Origin: Chromobacterium haemolyticum
GTDB lineage: Bacteria > Pseudomonadota > Gammaproteobacteria > Burkholderiales > Chromobacteriaceae
Length of the DNA: 64,000 nucleotides
NCBI RefSeq assembly: GCF_002081825.1
Contig: NZ_MUKU01000001.1
Span: 62,001 to 126,000, forward strand
Direction of reading: 5' to 3'
A program made the position numbers and the translations under genes. The notes under the pieces are model-generated. The model was not told the origin of the DNA. It saw only the letters and a list, made by a program, of their open reading frames with translations, and made no database searches. Positions within the stretch are counted from its first letter, which is position 1; each line of letters opens with the position of its first letter. This document shows, in pieces, positions 39,592-47,741 of this stretch.

Positions 39592-40251
39592 TCAACCCAT
39601 CTGCTGCGGCGTGATCATGATCTCCACGCGGCGGTTTTTGGCTTTGCCGCTGTCGCTGGCGTTGCTGGCCACCGGCTGGGCCGCGCCGTAGCCCATGGTG
39701 CGCACCCGCACCGAATTGACGCCCTGACCTTGCAGATATTCGGTCACCGACTGAGCGCGTTTCTCCGACAGCGTCTGGTTGTAGGCGGCGGCGCCGCTGC
39801 TGTCGGTGTGGCCGGCCACGGTGATCGAGGTGTCCGGGAACTGCACCAGCACGCCGGCGATATCGCCCAGCGGTTTTTGCGCCCTGGCGTTCAATTGATA
39901 GCCGTTGGTGGGGAAGGTGATGTTGTCGGGCAGGGACAGCTTGAGTTGATCGCCGATGCGCTCGACCGCGATTTGGCTGTTCTTCAGCTTTTCGCGTAAT
40001 TGTTTTTCCTGGTAATCCATATAACCGCCAATGCCGGCGCCGATAGCGCCGCAGGCCAGCGCTGAATTGCGGGCGCCTTTGCCGCCATGGGTCAGCGCGC
40101 CCACCAGGCCGCAGGCCGCCGCGCCGCCCAGGCCGTAGAGCGCGGTCTTGCTGATTTCGGTCTGGCCGGTTTGAGGGTTGGTGGTGCAGGCGGACAAGGC
40201 CAGCGCGACTAGCGTCGCGGCGGCGGTGGCGGGCTTGAACAAACGGGTCAT
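39592..40251 (-). CDS. OmpA-family lipoprotein with glycine-zipper segment
   Basis: 219 residues. Signal peptide with lipobox ALSACTTN, a Gly-rich zipper stretch (GAIGAGIGGYMDYQEKQL), then a C-terminal OmpA domain that binds peptidoglycan: VAGHTDSSGAAAYNQTLSEKRA and NRRVEI. Resembles E. coli YiaD. The ATG at 40251 has GGAG before it and overlaps the cadR stop by 4 bp, tying its expression to a metal regulator, which is unusual. Confidence 0.92.
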   Translation of the reverse strand: MTRLFKPATAAATLVALALSACTTNPQTGQTEISKTALYGLGGAAACGLVGALTHGGKGARNSALACGAIGAGIGGYMDYQEKQLREKLKNSQIAVERIGDQLKLSLPDNITFPTNGYQLNARAQKPLGDIAGVLVQFPDTSITVAGHTDSSGAAAYNQTLSEKRAQSVTEYLQGQGVNSVRVRTMGYGAAQPVASNASDSGKAKNRRVEIMITPQQMG

Positions 40252-40718
40252 TGCTTCTCCACGGAATGGGGGTGAGGGTGCGGATCCTGACCGAAGGGCG
40301 TGTGACAGACGCAGGGCTCGCCTTCGGACGCTTCCACCAGGGTTTGCAGAATGCCGCATTCTGCCACGGTGTGATGGTCGTGGCAGCGGTCGCGCAGCGC
40401 CAGCAGCTGCTGTTCCAGCAGACGCAAGCTTTCCACTTGCTGATGGACCTTGCTGACCTGGCGGTCTATCAACTGGTTGATGTCGTCGCAGGCCAGCGAG
40501 GAGTCGGCCTTGAACGCGGCCAGTTGGCGGATGTCGGCTAGGGACATGCCCAAGGAACGGCAGTGGAGGATGAAATTCAGTTCGCCCAATTGCTCGGCGT
40601 TGTAGCGGCGATAGCCGGAGGCGCTGCGCAGCGGCGCGGACAGCAGGCCTTCACGCTCGTAATAACGTATGGTTTCCACTTCGCAGCCAGTCTGGCGCGC
40701 CAGTTCTCCAATCAGCAT
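40248..40718 (-). CDS. cadR: CadR-type MerR family metal regulator
   Basis: 156 residues. MerR helix-turn-helix (MLIGELARQTGCEVETIRYYEREGLL begins it; key IRYYEREGLL), a dimerisation helix, and a C-terminal metal-binding part with Cys in ACDDIN, ECGIL and CVCH, plus a His-rich tail PHPHPHS. This group senses Cd(II), Pb(II) or Zn(II). Divergent from a P-type ATPase gene with a MerR-type promoter. Overlaps the OmpA-like gene by 4 bp. Confidence 0.9.
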   Translation of the reverse strand: MLIGELARQTGCEVETIRYYEREGLLSAPLRSASGYRRYNAEQLGELNFILHCRSLGMSLADIRQLAAFKADSSLACDDINQLIDRQVSKVHQQVESLRLLEQQLLALRDRCHDHHTVAECGILQTLVEASEGEPCVCHTPFGQDPHPHPHSVEKQ

Positions 40719-40798
40719 CTCAGTTCTCCCGCAAGACGCCCGACGATGGGGCGATGGCGGCGATTTCCCGCCGGATGATGGAATTTTAGCAAAAAAGC

Positions 40799-40829
40799 TT
40801 GACCTTGTAGCGACTATAGGGTTTGCAAT
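40799..40829 (+). promoter_or_regulatory. MerR-type promoter of the P-type ATPase gene
   Basis: TTGACC (-35, 40799-40804), an overlong 19-bp spacer, TGCAAT (-10, 40824-40829). The spacer holds the dyad ACCTTGTAG-CGA-CTATAGGGT centred at 40812. The 19-bp spacing is what MerR-family activators untwist. Confidence 0.85.
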
Positions 40830-40862
40830 GAGGCTATATCAATCCGACCAAGGGAGGCAACC

Positions 40863-43241
40863 ATGTTCCATCCAGCGCAAAAACAGCGACGCGGGCTTGC
40901 TCCGCATGCCGGTCTTGCTTCTTGCCGGAGCGGAGAGGGCAAGCCCGATCCGCGCCAGGCGGATGATTGCTGCGGACACAAATTAGAGGCGGCGATGCCG
41001 GCGCGTGAGCGCGATCATGACCACGATCATGGTCACAAGCACGACCAGGATCATGCCGGCAAGGTCTGCTCGGGCCATGACCACGGCGCGGAAGCGCCGC
41101 GCGCGGTGTCCTTGGGAGAAGGCGGCCGGCAGCAGGCGAGGCTGCATATCCAGGCGATGGACTGCCCGACCGAGGCCAAGCTGATTGAAAAGGCCTTGGG
41201 CGGCATGGCCGGGGTGGCCGCGCTGGAGTTCAACTTTATCGAGCGGGTGCTGCTGGTGCGACACGACCTGCCCAATCTGGACGGCGTCAAACAGGCCATC
41301 GCCAAGGTGGGCATGAAGGCGGTAGAGCTGACGGACGCATCGGCGCTGGTGGAGCAGCCCAAGGCTTCGCGCCGCGGCAATTGGCTGCTGGCCTTGTCCG
41401 GTCTGGCGGCGGCGGGCTCGGAAGGCGTGGCCTGGCTCAGTGGCGCGGATCAGGGCTGGGGCAGCGCGGCGTTGGCTTTGGCCTCCATTTTGCTGGGCGG
41501 CATTCCCACGCTGAAAAAGGGCTGGATCGCGCTGTCCACGCGCACGCTCAATATCCATTTCCTGATGTCGGTGGCGGTGATAGGCGCGATGCTGATCGGC
41601 CAATGGCCGGAGGCGGCGATGGTGCTGTTCCTGTTCGCCATCGCCGAGCGGCTGGAGGCGATGTCGCTGGCGCGCGCTGGTGAAGCAGTTAAAGCCCTGA
41701 TGTCGCTGGCGCCGGAAACCGCCTGGGTACAGAGCGGCGGGGAATGGGTGGAGCGCCCGGCCGCCGAAGTGGCGCCGGGCAGCCGAGTTCGGGTGCGTCC
41801 GGGCGAGCGAGTGCCGCTGGACGGCCGCATCGAACAAGGTCACAGCGCGTTTAACGAAGCGCCGATCACCGGCGAGAGCCTGCCGGTGGACAAGTCTCCG
41901 GGCGAGGCCGTCTTCGCCGGCAGCATCAACGGCAGCGGCGTGGTGGAAGTGCTGACCACGGCGGCGGCCAACGGCAGCGTGTTGGCGCGCATCATCGACA
42001 CCGTGCGCAACGCCCAGGCCAGCAAGGCGCCGACACAGCGTTTCATCGACCGCTTCGCCGAGGTTTACACCCCGGTGGTGTTGGCGGCCGCGCTGCTGTT
42101 CGCCGTGGCCACGCCTATGCTGGGTTGGCTGAGCTGGAGCGAGGCGATCTACAACGCGCTGGTGATGCTGGTGATCGCTTGCCCGTGCGCGCTGGTGATC
42201 GCCACGCCGGTGACCGTGGTCAGCGCCTTGGCCTCCGCCGCCAAGCACGGCCTGCTGATCAAGGGCGGCGCGCCGCTGGAAATGGCGGCCAGAATAGACG
42301 CGGTGTGTTTCGACAAGACCGGCACGCTGACCGAGGGCGAGCCGCAGGTGACGGGAGTGGTGGCGCTGGCCGATGCGGATCAGGACCAGCTGCTGCGTTG
42401 GGCCGCGGCCCTGGACGCACACTCCACTCATCCGCTGGCCAAGGCGGTGTTGGCGGCGGCGAACGCGCGAGACCTGTCCTGGCCGGAGGCGGAGCAAGTC
42501 AGCGAACAAGCCGGGCGGGGCGTCAGCGGCCTGGCGGATGGCCGGAAGCTGGCCTTGGGCAGCAGCCGGCTGGCGCGGGAGCAGGGCGCTTTGAACGAGG
42601 CCTTGCAGGCCGAGCTGTCGCGCTTGGAATTGGCCGGACAGGGCGCCTTGGTGTTGCTGGAGGGCGAGCGGGCGCTGGGCGTGATCGCGGTGGCCGACCG
42701 GGTTCGTCCGGAAGCGCCGGCGGCTCTGCGTCAATTGGCCAAGTTGGGCGTGGCGACAGTGATGTTGAGCGGCGACAACCAGCAGGTGGCGCAGGCGGTG
42801 GCGGCGCAGACCGGCATTGTTGAAGCCCACGGCGGCTTGCTGCCGGAAGACAAGCTGGAGCGCATCGTTCGCTTGCAGGCCTCCGGCAAGACGGTGGCGA
42901 TGGTGGGCGACGGCGTCAACGACGCGCCGGCGCTGGCCCGCGCCGACTTGGGCATCGCCATGGGGGCGGCCGGTTCCGACAGCGCGCTGGAAACCGCCGG
43001 CGTGGCCTTGATGGACGACAAGCTGGCCAAGCTGGCCGATATGCTCAGTCACGCGCGGCGCACGTCGCGGGTGCTGAAAGCGAATATCGCGGTGGCTTTG
43101 CTGACCAAGCTGGTGTTCTTTGTGCTGGCGATGCTGGGCATGGCCAGCTTGTGGATGGCGGTGTTCGCCGATGTGGGCACCAGTCTGGTGGTGATCGCCA
43201 ACGGCCTGCGGCTGGCGCGCGGCGTGCGCAAGGCGGAGTGA
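40863..43241 (+). CDS. cadA: Heavy-metal P-type ATPase (Cd/Zn/Pb export)
   Basis: 792 residues. N-terminus of ~80 residues rich in His (HDHDHGHKHDQDH), a heavy-metal-associated domain with AMDCPTEAK (single Cys with acidic residue, as in Zn/Cd pumps rather than the Cu CxxC form), then the P1B core: CPC in the membrane (440-442), DKTGT phosphorylation site (484), HP motif HSTHPLA and GDGVNDAPA. Exports divalent metal across the inner membrane. RBS GGGAGG fits ATG 40863. Controlled by CadR. Confidence 0.92.
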   Translation: MFHPAQKQRRGLAPHAGLASCRSGEGKPDPRQADDCCGHKLEAAMPARERDHDHDHGHKHDQDHAGKVCSGHDHGAEAPRAVSLGEGGRQQARLHIQAMDCPTEAKLIEKALGGMAGVAALEFNFIERVLLVRHDLPNLDGVKQAIAKVGMKAVELTDASALVEQPKASRRGNWLLALSGLAAAGSEGVAWLSGADQGWGSAALALASILLGGIPTLKKGWIALSTRTLNIHFLMSVAVIGAMLIGQWPEAAMVLFLFAIAERLEAMSLARAGEAVKALMSLAPETAWVQSGGEWVERPAAEVAPGSRVRVRPGERVPLDGRIEQGHSAFNEAPITGESLPVDKSPGEAVFAGSINGSGVVEVLTTAAANGSVLARIIDTVRNAQASKAPTQRFIDRFAEVYTPVVLAAALLFAVATPMLGWLSWSEAIYNALVMLVIACPCALVIATPVTVVSALASAAKHGLLIKGGAPLEMAARIDAVCFDKTGTLTEGEPQVTGVVALADADQDQLLRWAAALDAHSTHPLAKAVLAAANARDLSWPEAEQVSEQAGRGVSGLADGRKLALGSSRLAREQGALNEALQAELSRLELAGQGALVLLEGERALGVIAVADRVRPEAPAALRQLAKLGVATVMLSGDNQQVAQAVAAQTGIVEAHGGLLPEDKLERIVRLQASGKTVAMVGDGVNDAPALARADLGIAMGAAGSDSALETAGVALMDDKLAKLADMLSHARRTSRVLKANIAVALLTKLVFFVLAMLGMASLWMAVFADVGTSLVVIANGLRLARGVRKAE

Positions 43242-43271
43242 CGGCGATTGCGTAGGATGTCGCCTGAATCT

Positions 43272-43423
43272 GGAACGTGTTTACGATCTGGCGAGCTAGG
43301 GCGAGACAAGGGCTTGCCGCTGAAGAAGCGGAATGTACATGCGGTATATGAGCATTTTGAAGCGGGTTTCGACGCCCTTGCCTGACGATCCCGCCCCAGC
43401 GTAGCGGAGCGTAAACAGGTCCT
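43272..43423 (+). repeat. MITE-like inverted-repeat element, full-length copy B
   Basis: Same architecture as 36085-36228: left end GGAACGTGTTTACGATCT, right end GCGTAAACAGGTCCT, shared core GCGGAATGTACAT and TATGAGCATTTTGAAGCGG. The right end stops exactly at the stop codon of the following minus-strand gene. Confidence 0.7.
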
Positions 43424-44088
43424 CAGGCGTAGGTATCGATGTTGGACCCCAGCCCCGGGCCTTGTTGCCCGGGGCTGTTGATTTTCTGCCGCGCTTGAAG
43501 CGGACTCAAGCCCTGCTTGCCGGCTTGCTGCTGCATCAGTTCAATGCGCGCCTGCTGTTCCATCTGCGCGGCGGCGGCAGCCACCGCGCGGTCCTGGCCG
43601 GAGGGGTCGGCCGGCGCCAGCGCGGCGCGCTGCACGGTCTGGGCATTGCTTATGGTTTCTTGCGGGGTGCTGCCCCGCGCCAGGCGGATGCTGACTTCGC
43701 CGCCTATCGCATATTGCTTGCCGTCAGGGCCTAGCTGATAGCTATAGGTGGCGCCGCCGCCGGCCAGCGCGCCGCCGGCCGCCAGATGCGCTTGTTCGTG
43801 CTGGCGCACATCGCTGTCGCGCGCCTTCAGCGCTTCCACCTGTTTTTGCTGCTGCTCGTCCAGCGGCTTGCCGTCGATGCCGCGCGCGGCATTGGGCTTG
43901 GCTTGATCCGGTTGATCCGGCGCGGCGTCGGCGTTGCCGGCGCGGTTTCCGGACGCGGCTGTCCCCACCGGCGCCGCGGCGCTTGCCAGGCTTTGCTGGC
44001 AAGCCGGGCACTGGCAGTTGGGGCCGTGGCTGGTCTGTAATGCGTAGCCGCCGTAACCGCCGTAGCTGGATATTCCGGAAAGGCTCAT
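43423..44088 (-). CDS. SprA-related putative metalloprotease
   Basis: 221 residues. A Gly/Tyr-rich N-terminus, a Cys motif NCQCPACQQS (~24-33) that could bind a metal, then the family core with an HExxH-type sequence in RQHEQAHLAAGG and a following TYSYQLGPDGKQYAIGGEV. Related proteins are annotated as putative metalloproteases in many proteobacteria; catalysis has not been shown to my knowledge. No signal peptide is evident. Its 3' end is bordered by the repeat. Confidence 0.78.
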   Translation of the reverse strand: MSLSGISSYGGYGGYALQTSHGPNCQCPACQQSLASAAAPVGTAASGNRAGNADAAPDQPDQAKPNAARGIDGKPLDEQQQKQVEALKARDSDVRQHEQAHLAAGGALAGGGATYSYQLGPDGKQYAIGGEVSIRLARGSTPQETISNAQTVQRAALAPADPSGQDRAVAAAAAQMEQQARIELMQQQAGKQGLSPLQARQKINSPGQQGPGLGSNIDTYA

Positions 44089-44241
44089 GAATTCATGGTT
44101 TTATCTTGATATTTCTCAGTTTAGCCGCTATGGGCGGGCTTTGCCCAAATCAAAAGTCTTACCAAGCAGCATGGGCAAAAACTGTTTAAAAAGGAGGGAT
44201 GGGGGCACAATAGGCGGTTTCGGATTTTTTGGGAGCGAAAC

Positions 44242-44748
44242 ATGGCGCAGCAAGTGGATCAGGCGAGCCAGCGCGAACTGGTGATGTCGGTGTTGATGAC
44301 GCCGGACATGGCCAATTTTTCCGGCAATGTCCACGGCGGAGTGTTGTTGAAGCTGCTGGACCAAGTGGCTTACGCCTGCGCCAGCCGTTACGCCGGCTGT
44401 TACGTGGTGACGCTGTCCGTGGATCAGGTGCTGTTCAAGCAGGCCATCCACGTTGGCGAACTGGTGACCTTTCTCGCCAGCGTCAATCACGTGGGGCGCA
44501 CCTCGATGGAGGTGGGCATCAAGGTGGTGGCGGAAGACATTCAGAAGCGCACGGTGCGTCACACCAATAGCTGCTATTTCACCATGGTGGCGTTCGAAAA
44601 CGGCAAGGCGGTGCCGGTGCCGCCGCTGTCGTTGGAAACCGTGGAGCAGCAGCACCGTTTCCGGGGTGCGGAAATCCGCAAGAAGATGCGGATGGAAACC
44701 GAGCAGCGCATGCGCCAAGCCTCCAGGCAGGACGGCGCCGATGCCTGA
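44242..44748 (+). CDS. Acyl-CoA thioesterase (hotdog fold, YciA/BFIT-like)
   Basis: 168 residues. NVHGGVLLKLLDQVAYACA contains the typical hotdog active-site segment (Asn/Asp, His-Gly-Gly) and HTNSCYFTMVA the later strand. Hydrolyses acyl-CoA to free acid. RBS GGAGCG before ATG. Overlaps the pseudouridine synthase gene by 8 bp. Confidence 0.88.
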   Translation: MAQQVDQASQRELVMSVLMTPDMANFSGNVHGGVLLKLLDQVAYACASRYAGCYVVTLSVDQVLFKQAIHVGELVTFLASVNHVGRTSMEVGIKVVAEDIQKRTVRHTNSCYFTMVAFENGKAVPVPPLSLETVEQQHRFRGAEIRKKMRMETEQRMRQASRQDGADA

Positions 44749-45427
44749 GGCGGCTTTCACCCTTTTGCACGCGGATCCTCGCTTCTACCTGGTGGACAAG
44801 GCGCCCGGCGTCAGCTTTCACCGCGACGGCGAGGAGGCCGGCCTGATGGAGGCCTTGCGCGCCGGTCTGGGCGACGAGGCCTTGTGGCCGGTGCATCGCT
44901 TGGACCGCATCACTTCAGGCTTGATCCTGGTGGCGCGCTCGGCCGAGACGGCGGCGCGGCTGGGCGAGGCCTTCGCCGGACGTGAGATCGAGAAATATTA
45001 TCTGGCGCTGTCTGACCGCAAGCCGAGCAAGAAACAGGGCAAGGTGGCGGGAGACATGAGCAAGGGGCGCGGCGGCGCCTGGCGTTTGCTGAACAGTCAG
45101 GAGAACCCGGCGGTGACGCAGTTCTTCAGTTATTCGCTGCAGCCGGGACTGCGCTTATTCCTGCTGCGGCCGCGCAGCGGCAAGACCCATCAGTTGAGAG
45201 TGGCCTTGAAGTCGCAATCCGCGCCTATCTTGGGCGATCTGCTCTATGGCGGCACGCCGGCGGACAGGGGGTATCTACACGCCTACGCCTTGCGCTTCGA
45301 ACTGGAGGGAGAGCAATTCAGCTTTGTCTGTCCGCCGAGCCAGGGCGAAGCCTTCCTGTCCGAAGCCTGCGGAGCAGTGTTGCGAGGCTTGGGCGCCCCC
45401 TGGGATTTGAACTGGCCGGCAGTGTGA
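44741..45427 (+). CDS. RluA-family pseudouridine synthase
   Basis: 228 residues. Catalytic Asp in VHRLDRITSGLILVA; RPRSGKTHQLRVALKS and PILGDLLYGG are further family motifs. It lacks an S4 domain, so it belongs to the short RluA-like group (RNA target unknown). Start ATG 44741 lies inside the end of the thioesterase gene; the pair probably shares a transcript. Confidence 0.88.
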   Translation: MPEAAFTLLHADPRFYLVDKAPGVSFHRDGEEAGLMEALRAGLGDEALWPVHRLDRITSGLILVARSAETAARLGEAFAGREIEKYYLALSDRKPSKKQGKVAGDMSKGRGGAWRLLNSQENPAVTQFFSYSLQPGLRLFLLRPRSGKTHQLRVALKSQSAPILGDLLYGGTPADRGYLHAYALRFELEGEQFSFVCPPSQGEAFLSEACGAVLRGLGAPWDLNWPAV

Positions 45428-45447
45428 GCGGCCGGCCGCGGGCCTGC

Positions 45448-46269
45448 TCAGGCCGCCAGCGGAGTGGTGGGAACGGCCTTGTCGAAACGGGCCAACTCCA
45501 CGCCGTACTGGCCGCAGAGGTCGGCGAAGGCCTGGCTGGCGAGGAAGCGGAATTCCTTGTCCCGCGTCGCGGCAATCGGGTCGTCTTTATCCACGGCCAA
45601 GTGGCCGGGATGGCACATGATCAGGCCGCGGTCTGGGCTGCGCGCCAGCCACTGCTGCATCAGCCCGGCGAAGTCGGCTTGCGGCGTTAGCGAGTACATG
45701 CCGCCGAACCAGGGCGTGGTGTTGAAGCCTTGTTCGCGCGCGCCGTCGTCAAAACCGGTGCTGACGCTGCGCAGCACTAGCGCCTTGAGCCGATTGTCGC
45801 CGGGATGGCCCAGACGGTCCGGCGCGCGCAGATAGGGCAGCGCTTGGCCCTGCCAGCGCTGGGCGATGGCTTCGAACAGCGCGTCCCGCACTACCGGCAG
45901 CGCGTGCACATGCTGGTGGCCGTCGATGAAGTCCGGCAGCCGGCCGTAATGTTGGCAGAACAGGTCGATTTGCATGGCGGCGGCATCGCGCAGCGTCGGG
46001 CGCGACAGCTGGCGCAGCTGGCTTTTCATCAGCCAGTGCGATAAGGGGCGGGCCTGATCGCCAAAGGGATGGCTCAGATTGAAATGCAGGCCGATGTCGG
46101 CTTTGCCGTCGAAGGCTTTTAGATCGGAGGCGTGGCTGGCCCAGCTGGGCGCCTGGCTCATCACGCTGGTGGCGGACAGGCGGCCGGCGGCCAGCAACTC
46201 CAGAATGCCGGCGCTGATGGCGTCGGACTGTGCGAAGTCGTCGGCGCAGAGTGTCAGTCGTTTTGTCAT
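45448..46269 (-). CDS. YdjC/ChbG/NaxD family carbohydrate deacetylase
   Basis: 273 residues. Metal/catalytic residues of the YdjC family are present: LCADDFAQS (Asp10, Asp11), GLHFNLSHP (His62), DGHQHVHALP (His118-His122). Members deacetylate N-acetylated sugars: ChbG on chitobiose, NaxD on undecaprenyl-phosphate-GalNAc for lipid A modification in Francisella. Its place after GT39, GT2 and GtrA genes favours the NaxD-like role. The ATG at 46269 has a weak ribosome site; 53 bp separate it from the GtrA gene. Confidence 0.87.
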   Translation of the reverse strand: MTKRLTLCADDFAQSDAISAGILELLAAGRLSATSVMSQAPSWASHASDLKAFDGKADIGLHFNLSHPFGDQARPLSHWLMKSQLRQLSRPTLRDAAAMQIDLFCQHYGRLPDFIDGHQHVHALPVVRDALFEAIAQRWQGQALPYLRAPDRLGHPGDNRLKALVLRSVSTGFDDGAREQGFNTTPWFGGMYSLTPQADFAGLMQQWLARSPDRGLIMCHPGHLAVDKDDPIAATRDKEFRFLASQAFADLCGQYGVELARFDKAVPTTPLAA

Positions 46270-46322
46270 GGGGGTGTGACCGGGGCAAGCGGATAAAGTT
46301 TTATACCCGTTTGTGCTGGAAA

Positions 46323-46730
46323 TTAAGGGTTTCTGTGTGGTTTTTGTATCGGCGGCGTTCCGCGGAAGGCCCACAACTTGCTGAGCGCGAAGGTCAGCGC
46401 CGCCACGACGATCAGCACCAGCAACAGGGCGGCGCGATAGTTCAGCGGCGTGAAGCGCAGCAGCAGCCCGTACATCGCCTCGTTGACAACGAAGCTCAGG
46501 CAGGCAACGCCGAAGAAGCGCGGCAAGGCCTGGCGGTGGGGGATGTGCCTAGCCTGGAAGGTCTGTTGCCGGTGGCCCCAGTAGCTGACCTGGAAAGCGA
46601 TTAGAAAGCCCAGCACATTGGCCTGCAGCGGCGCCATGCCCAGCGGCACCAGCAGCCAGGCCACCACGGCGAAGTGCACCAGCATGGCGGAAACGCCGAC
46701 CACGCCGAACCAGAACAATTCGCGGCTCAT
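46323..46730 (-). CDS. GtrA family membrane protein
   Basis: 135 residues with four predicted membrane helices (FWFGVVGVSAMLVHFAVVAW, then LGFLIAFQVSYWGHRQQTF, and two later). GtrA proteins are proposed to flip polyprenyl-phosphate sugars. Start ATG overlaps the GT2 stop by 4 bp (ATGA). Confidence 0.88.
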   Translation of the reverse strand: MSRELFWFGVVGVSAMLVHFAVVAWLLVPLGMAPLQANVLGFLIAFQVSYWGHRQQTFQARHIPHRQALPRFFGVACLSFVVNEAMYGLLLRFTPLNYRAALLLVLIVVAALTFALSKLWAFRGTPPIQKPHRNP

Positions 46731-47740
46731 TCGACGGCGTTCCCGGCATCGCTCGCTCCGCGGCCGCTGATGCGGCTGACCAGATAGGTGGGCCGCTGCT
46801 TGACCTCGTCGAAAATGCGGCCGACGTATTCGCCTAGGATGCCGATGGACAGCAGTTGCACGCCGCCGAGGAAGCTGACGGCCACCGCCAGCGTGGGCCA
46901 GCCGCTGACCGGATTGCCGAACAGCAGGGTATGGGTCAGTTCCCAGGCCGCATAAGCGATGGAGCACAGCGAAATCAGGCAGCCGATCACGGTCCAGATG
47001 CGCAGAGGCATATTGGAGAAGGCGGTCAGGCCGGTGATGCCCAAATCCAGCAGTCGGCGGTAGTTGAAGCTGCTTTGGCCGGCGCGGCGCTCCCGGGTCT
47101 GGGTCGGCATCGGACGTTGGGTGAAGCCCACCCAATGATACAAACCCTTCATGAAGCGGTTGCGCTCCGGCATCTGGCGCAAGGCTTCCACCACGCAGCG
47201 GTCCAGTACGCGGAAGTCCTGGGTGTCGGCCGGCATCTTATGGCGGCTGCCGCTGTTGGCCAGCCGGTAAAAGGCGCGGGTGAACAGGCGTTTGGTCAGC
47301 GGCTCGTCTTCGCGGCTGCTGCGCACGCTGTAGACCATGTCGTAGCCTTTGCGCCATTCCTGCAGGAACACCGGCACCATCTCCGGAGGGTGCTGGAAGT
47401 CGCTGTCGATCAGCACGGCGACGTCGCCCTGGACGTGGTCGACGCCGGCGGTGAGCGCGATCTCCTTGCCGAAGTTGCGGGACAGCTGGATCAGCGTTAC
47501 CGGCAGTTCCGCGGCGTGGGTCAGCACCTGCTCCACGGTGTCGTCGCGGCTACCGTCGTCCACCACCACCAGTTCGTGGCGATAGCCGGCGTCGTTCAGC
47601 AGCTGATGCAGGGTTTGCAGCATCGGCACGATGTTGGCGGATTCGTTGTAGGCGGGCACCACGCAGCTTACCAGCGGATCAGCCGGGCGTTCCTTGGCGC
47701 GCAGGCCAAGCAGATAAGGGGGGACGAAGGCGTTGCTCAT
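46727..47740 (-). CDS. GT2 glycosyltransferase, polyprenyl-phosphate sugar synthase
   Basis: 337 residues. GT-A domain with VVPAYNESANI, VVVDDGSRDDT and DSDFQHPPE, QDFRVLDR, then two C-terminal membrane helices (~235-255, ~270-295) as in ArnC/GtrB/DPMS. Transfers a sugar from a nucleotide donor to undecaprenyl phosphate. Second gene of the operon; one base separates it from the GT39 stop. Confidence 0.92.
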   Translation of the reverse strand: MSNAFVPPYLLGLRAKERPADPLVSCVVPAYNESANIVPMLQTLHQLLNDAGYRHELVVVDDGSRDDTVEQVLTHAAELPVTLIQLSRNFGKEIALTAGVDHVQGDVAVLIDSDFQHPPEMVPVFLQEWRKGYDMVYSVRSSREDEPLTKRLFTRAFYRLANSGSRHKMPADTQDFRVLDRCVVEALRQMPERNRFMKGLYHWVGFTQRPMPTQTRERRAGQSSFNYRRLLDLGITGLTAFSNMPLRIWTVIGCLISLCSIAYAAWELTHTLLFGNPVSGWPTLAVAVSFLGGVQLLSIGILGEYVGRIFDEVKQRPTYLVSRISGRGASDAGNAVE

Positions 47741-47741
47741 A

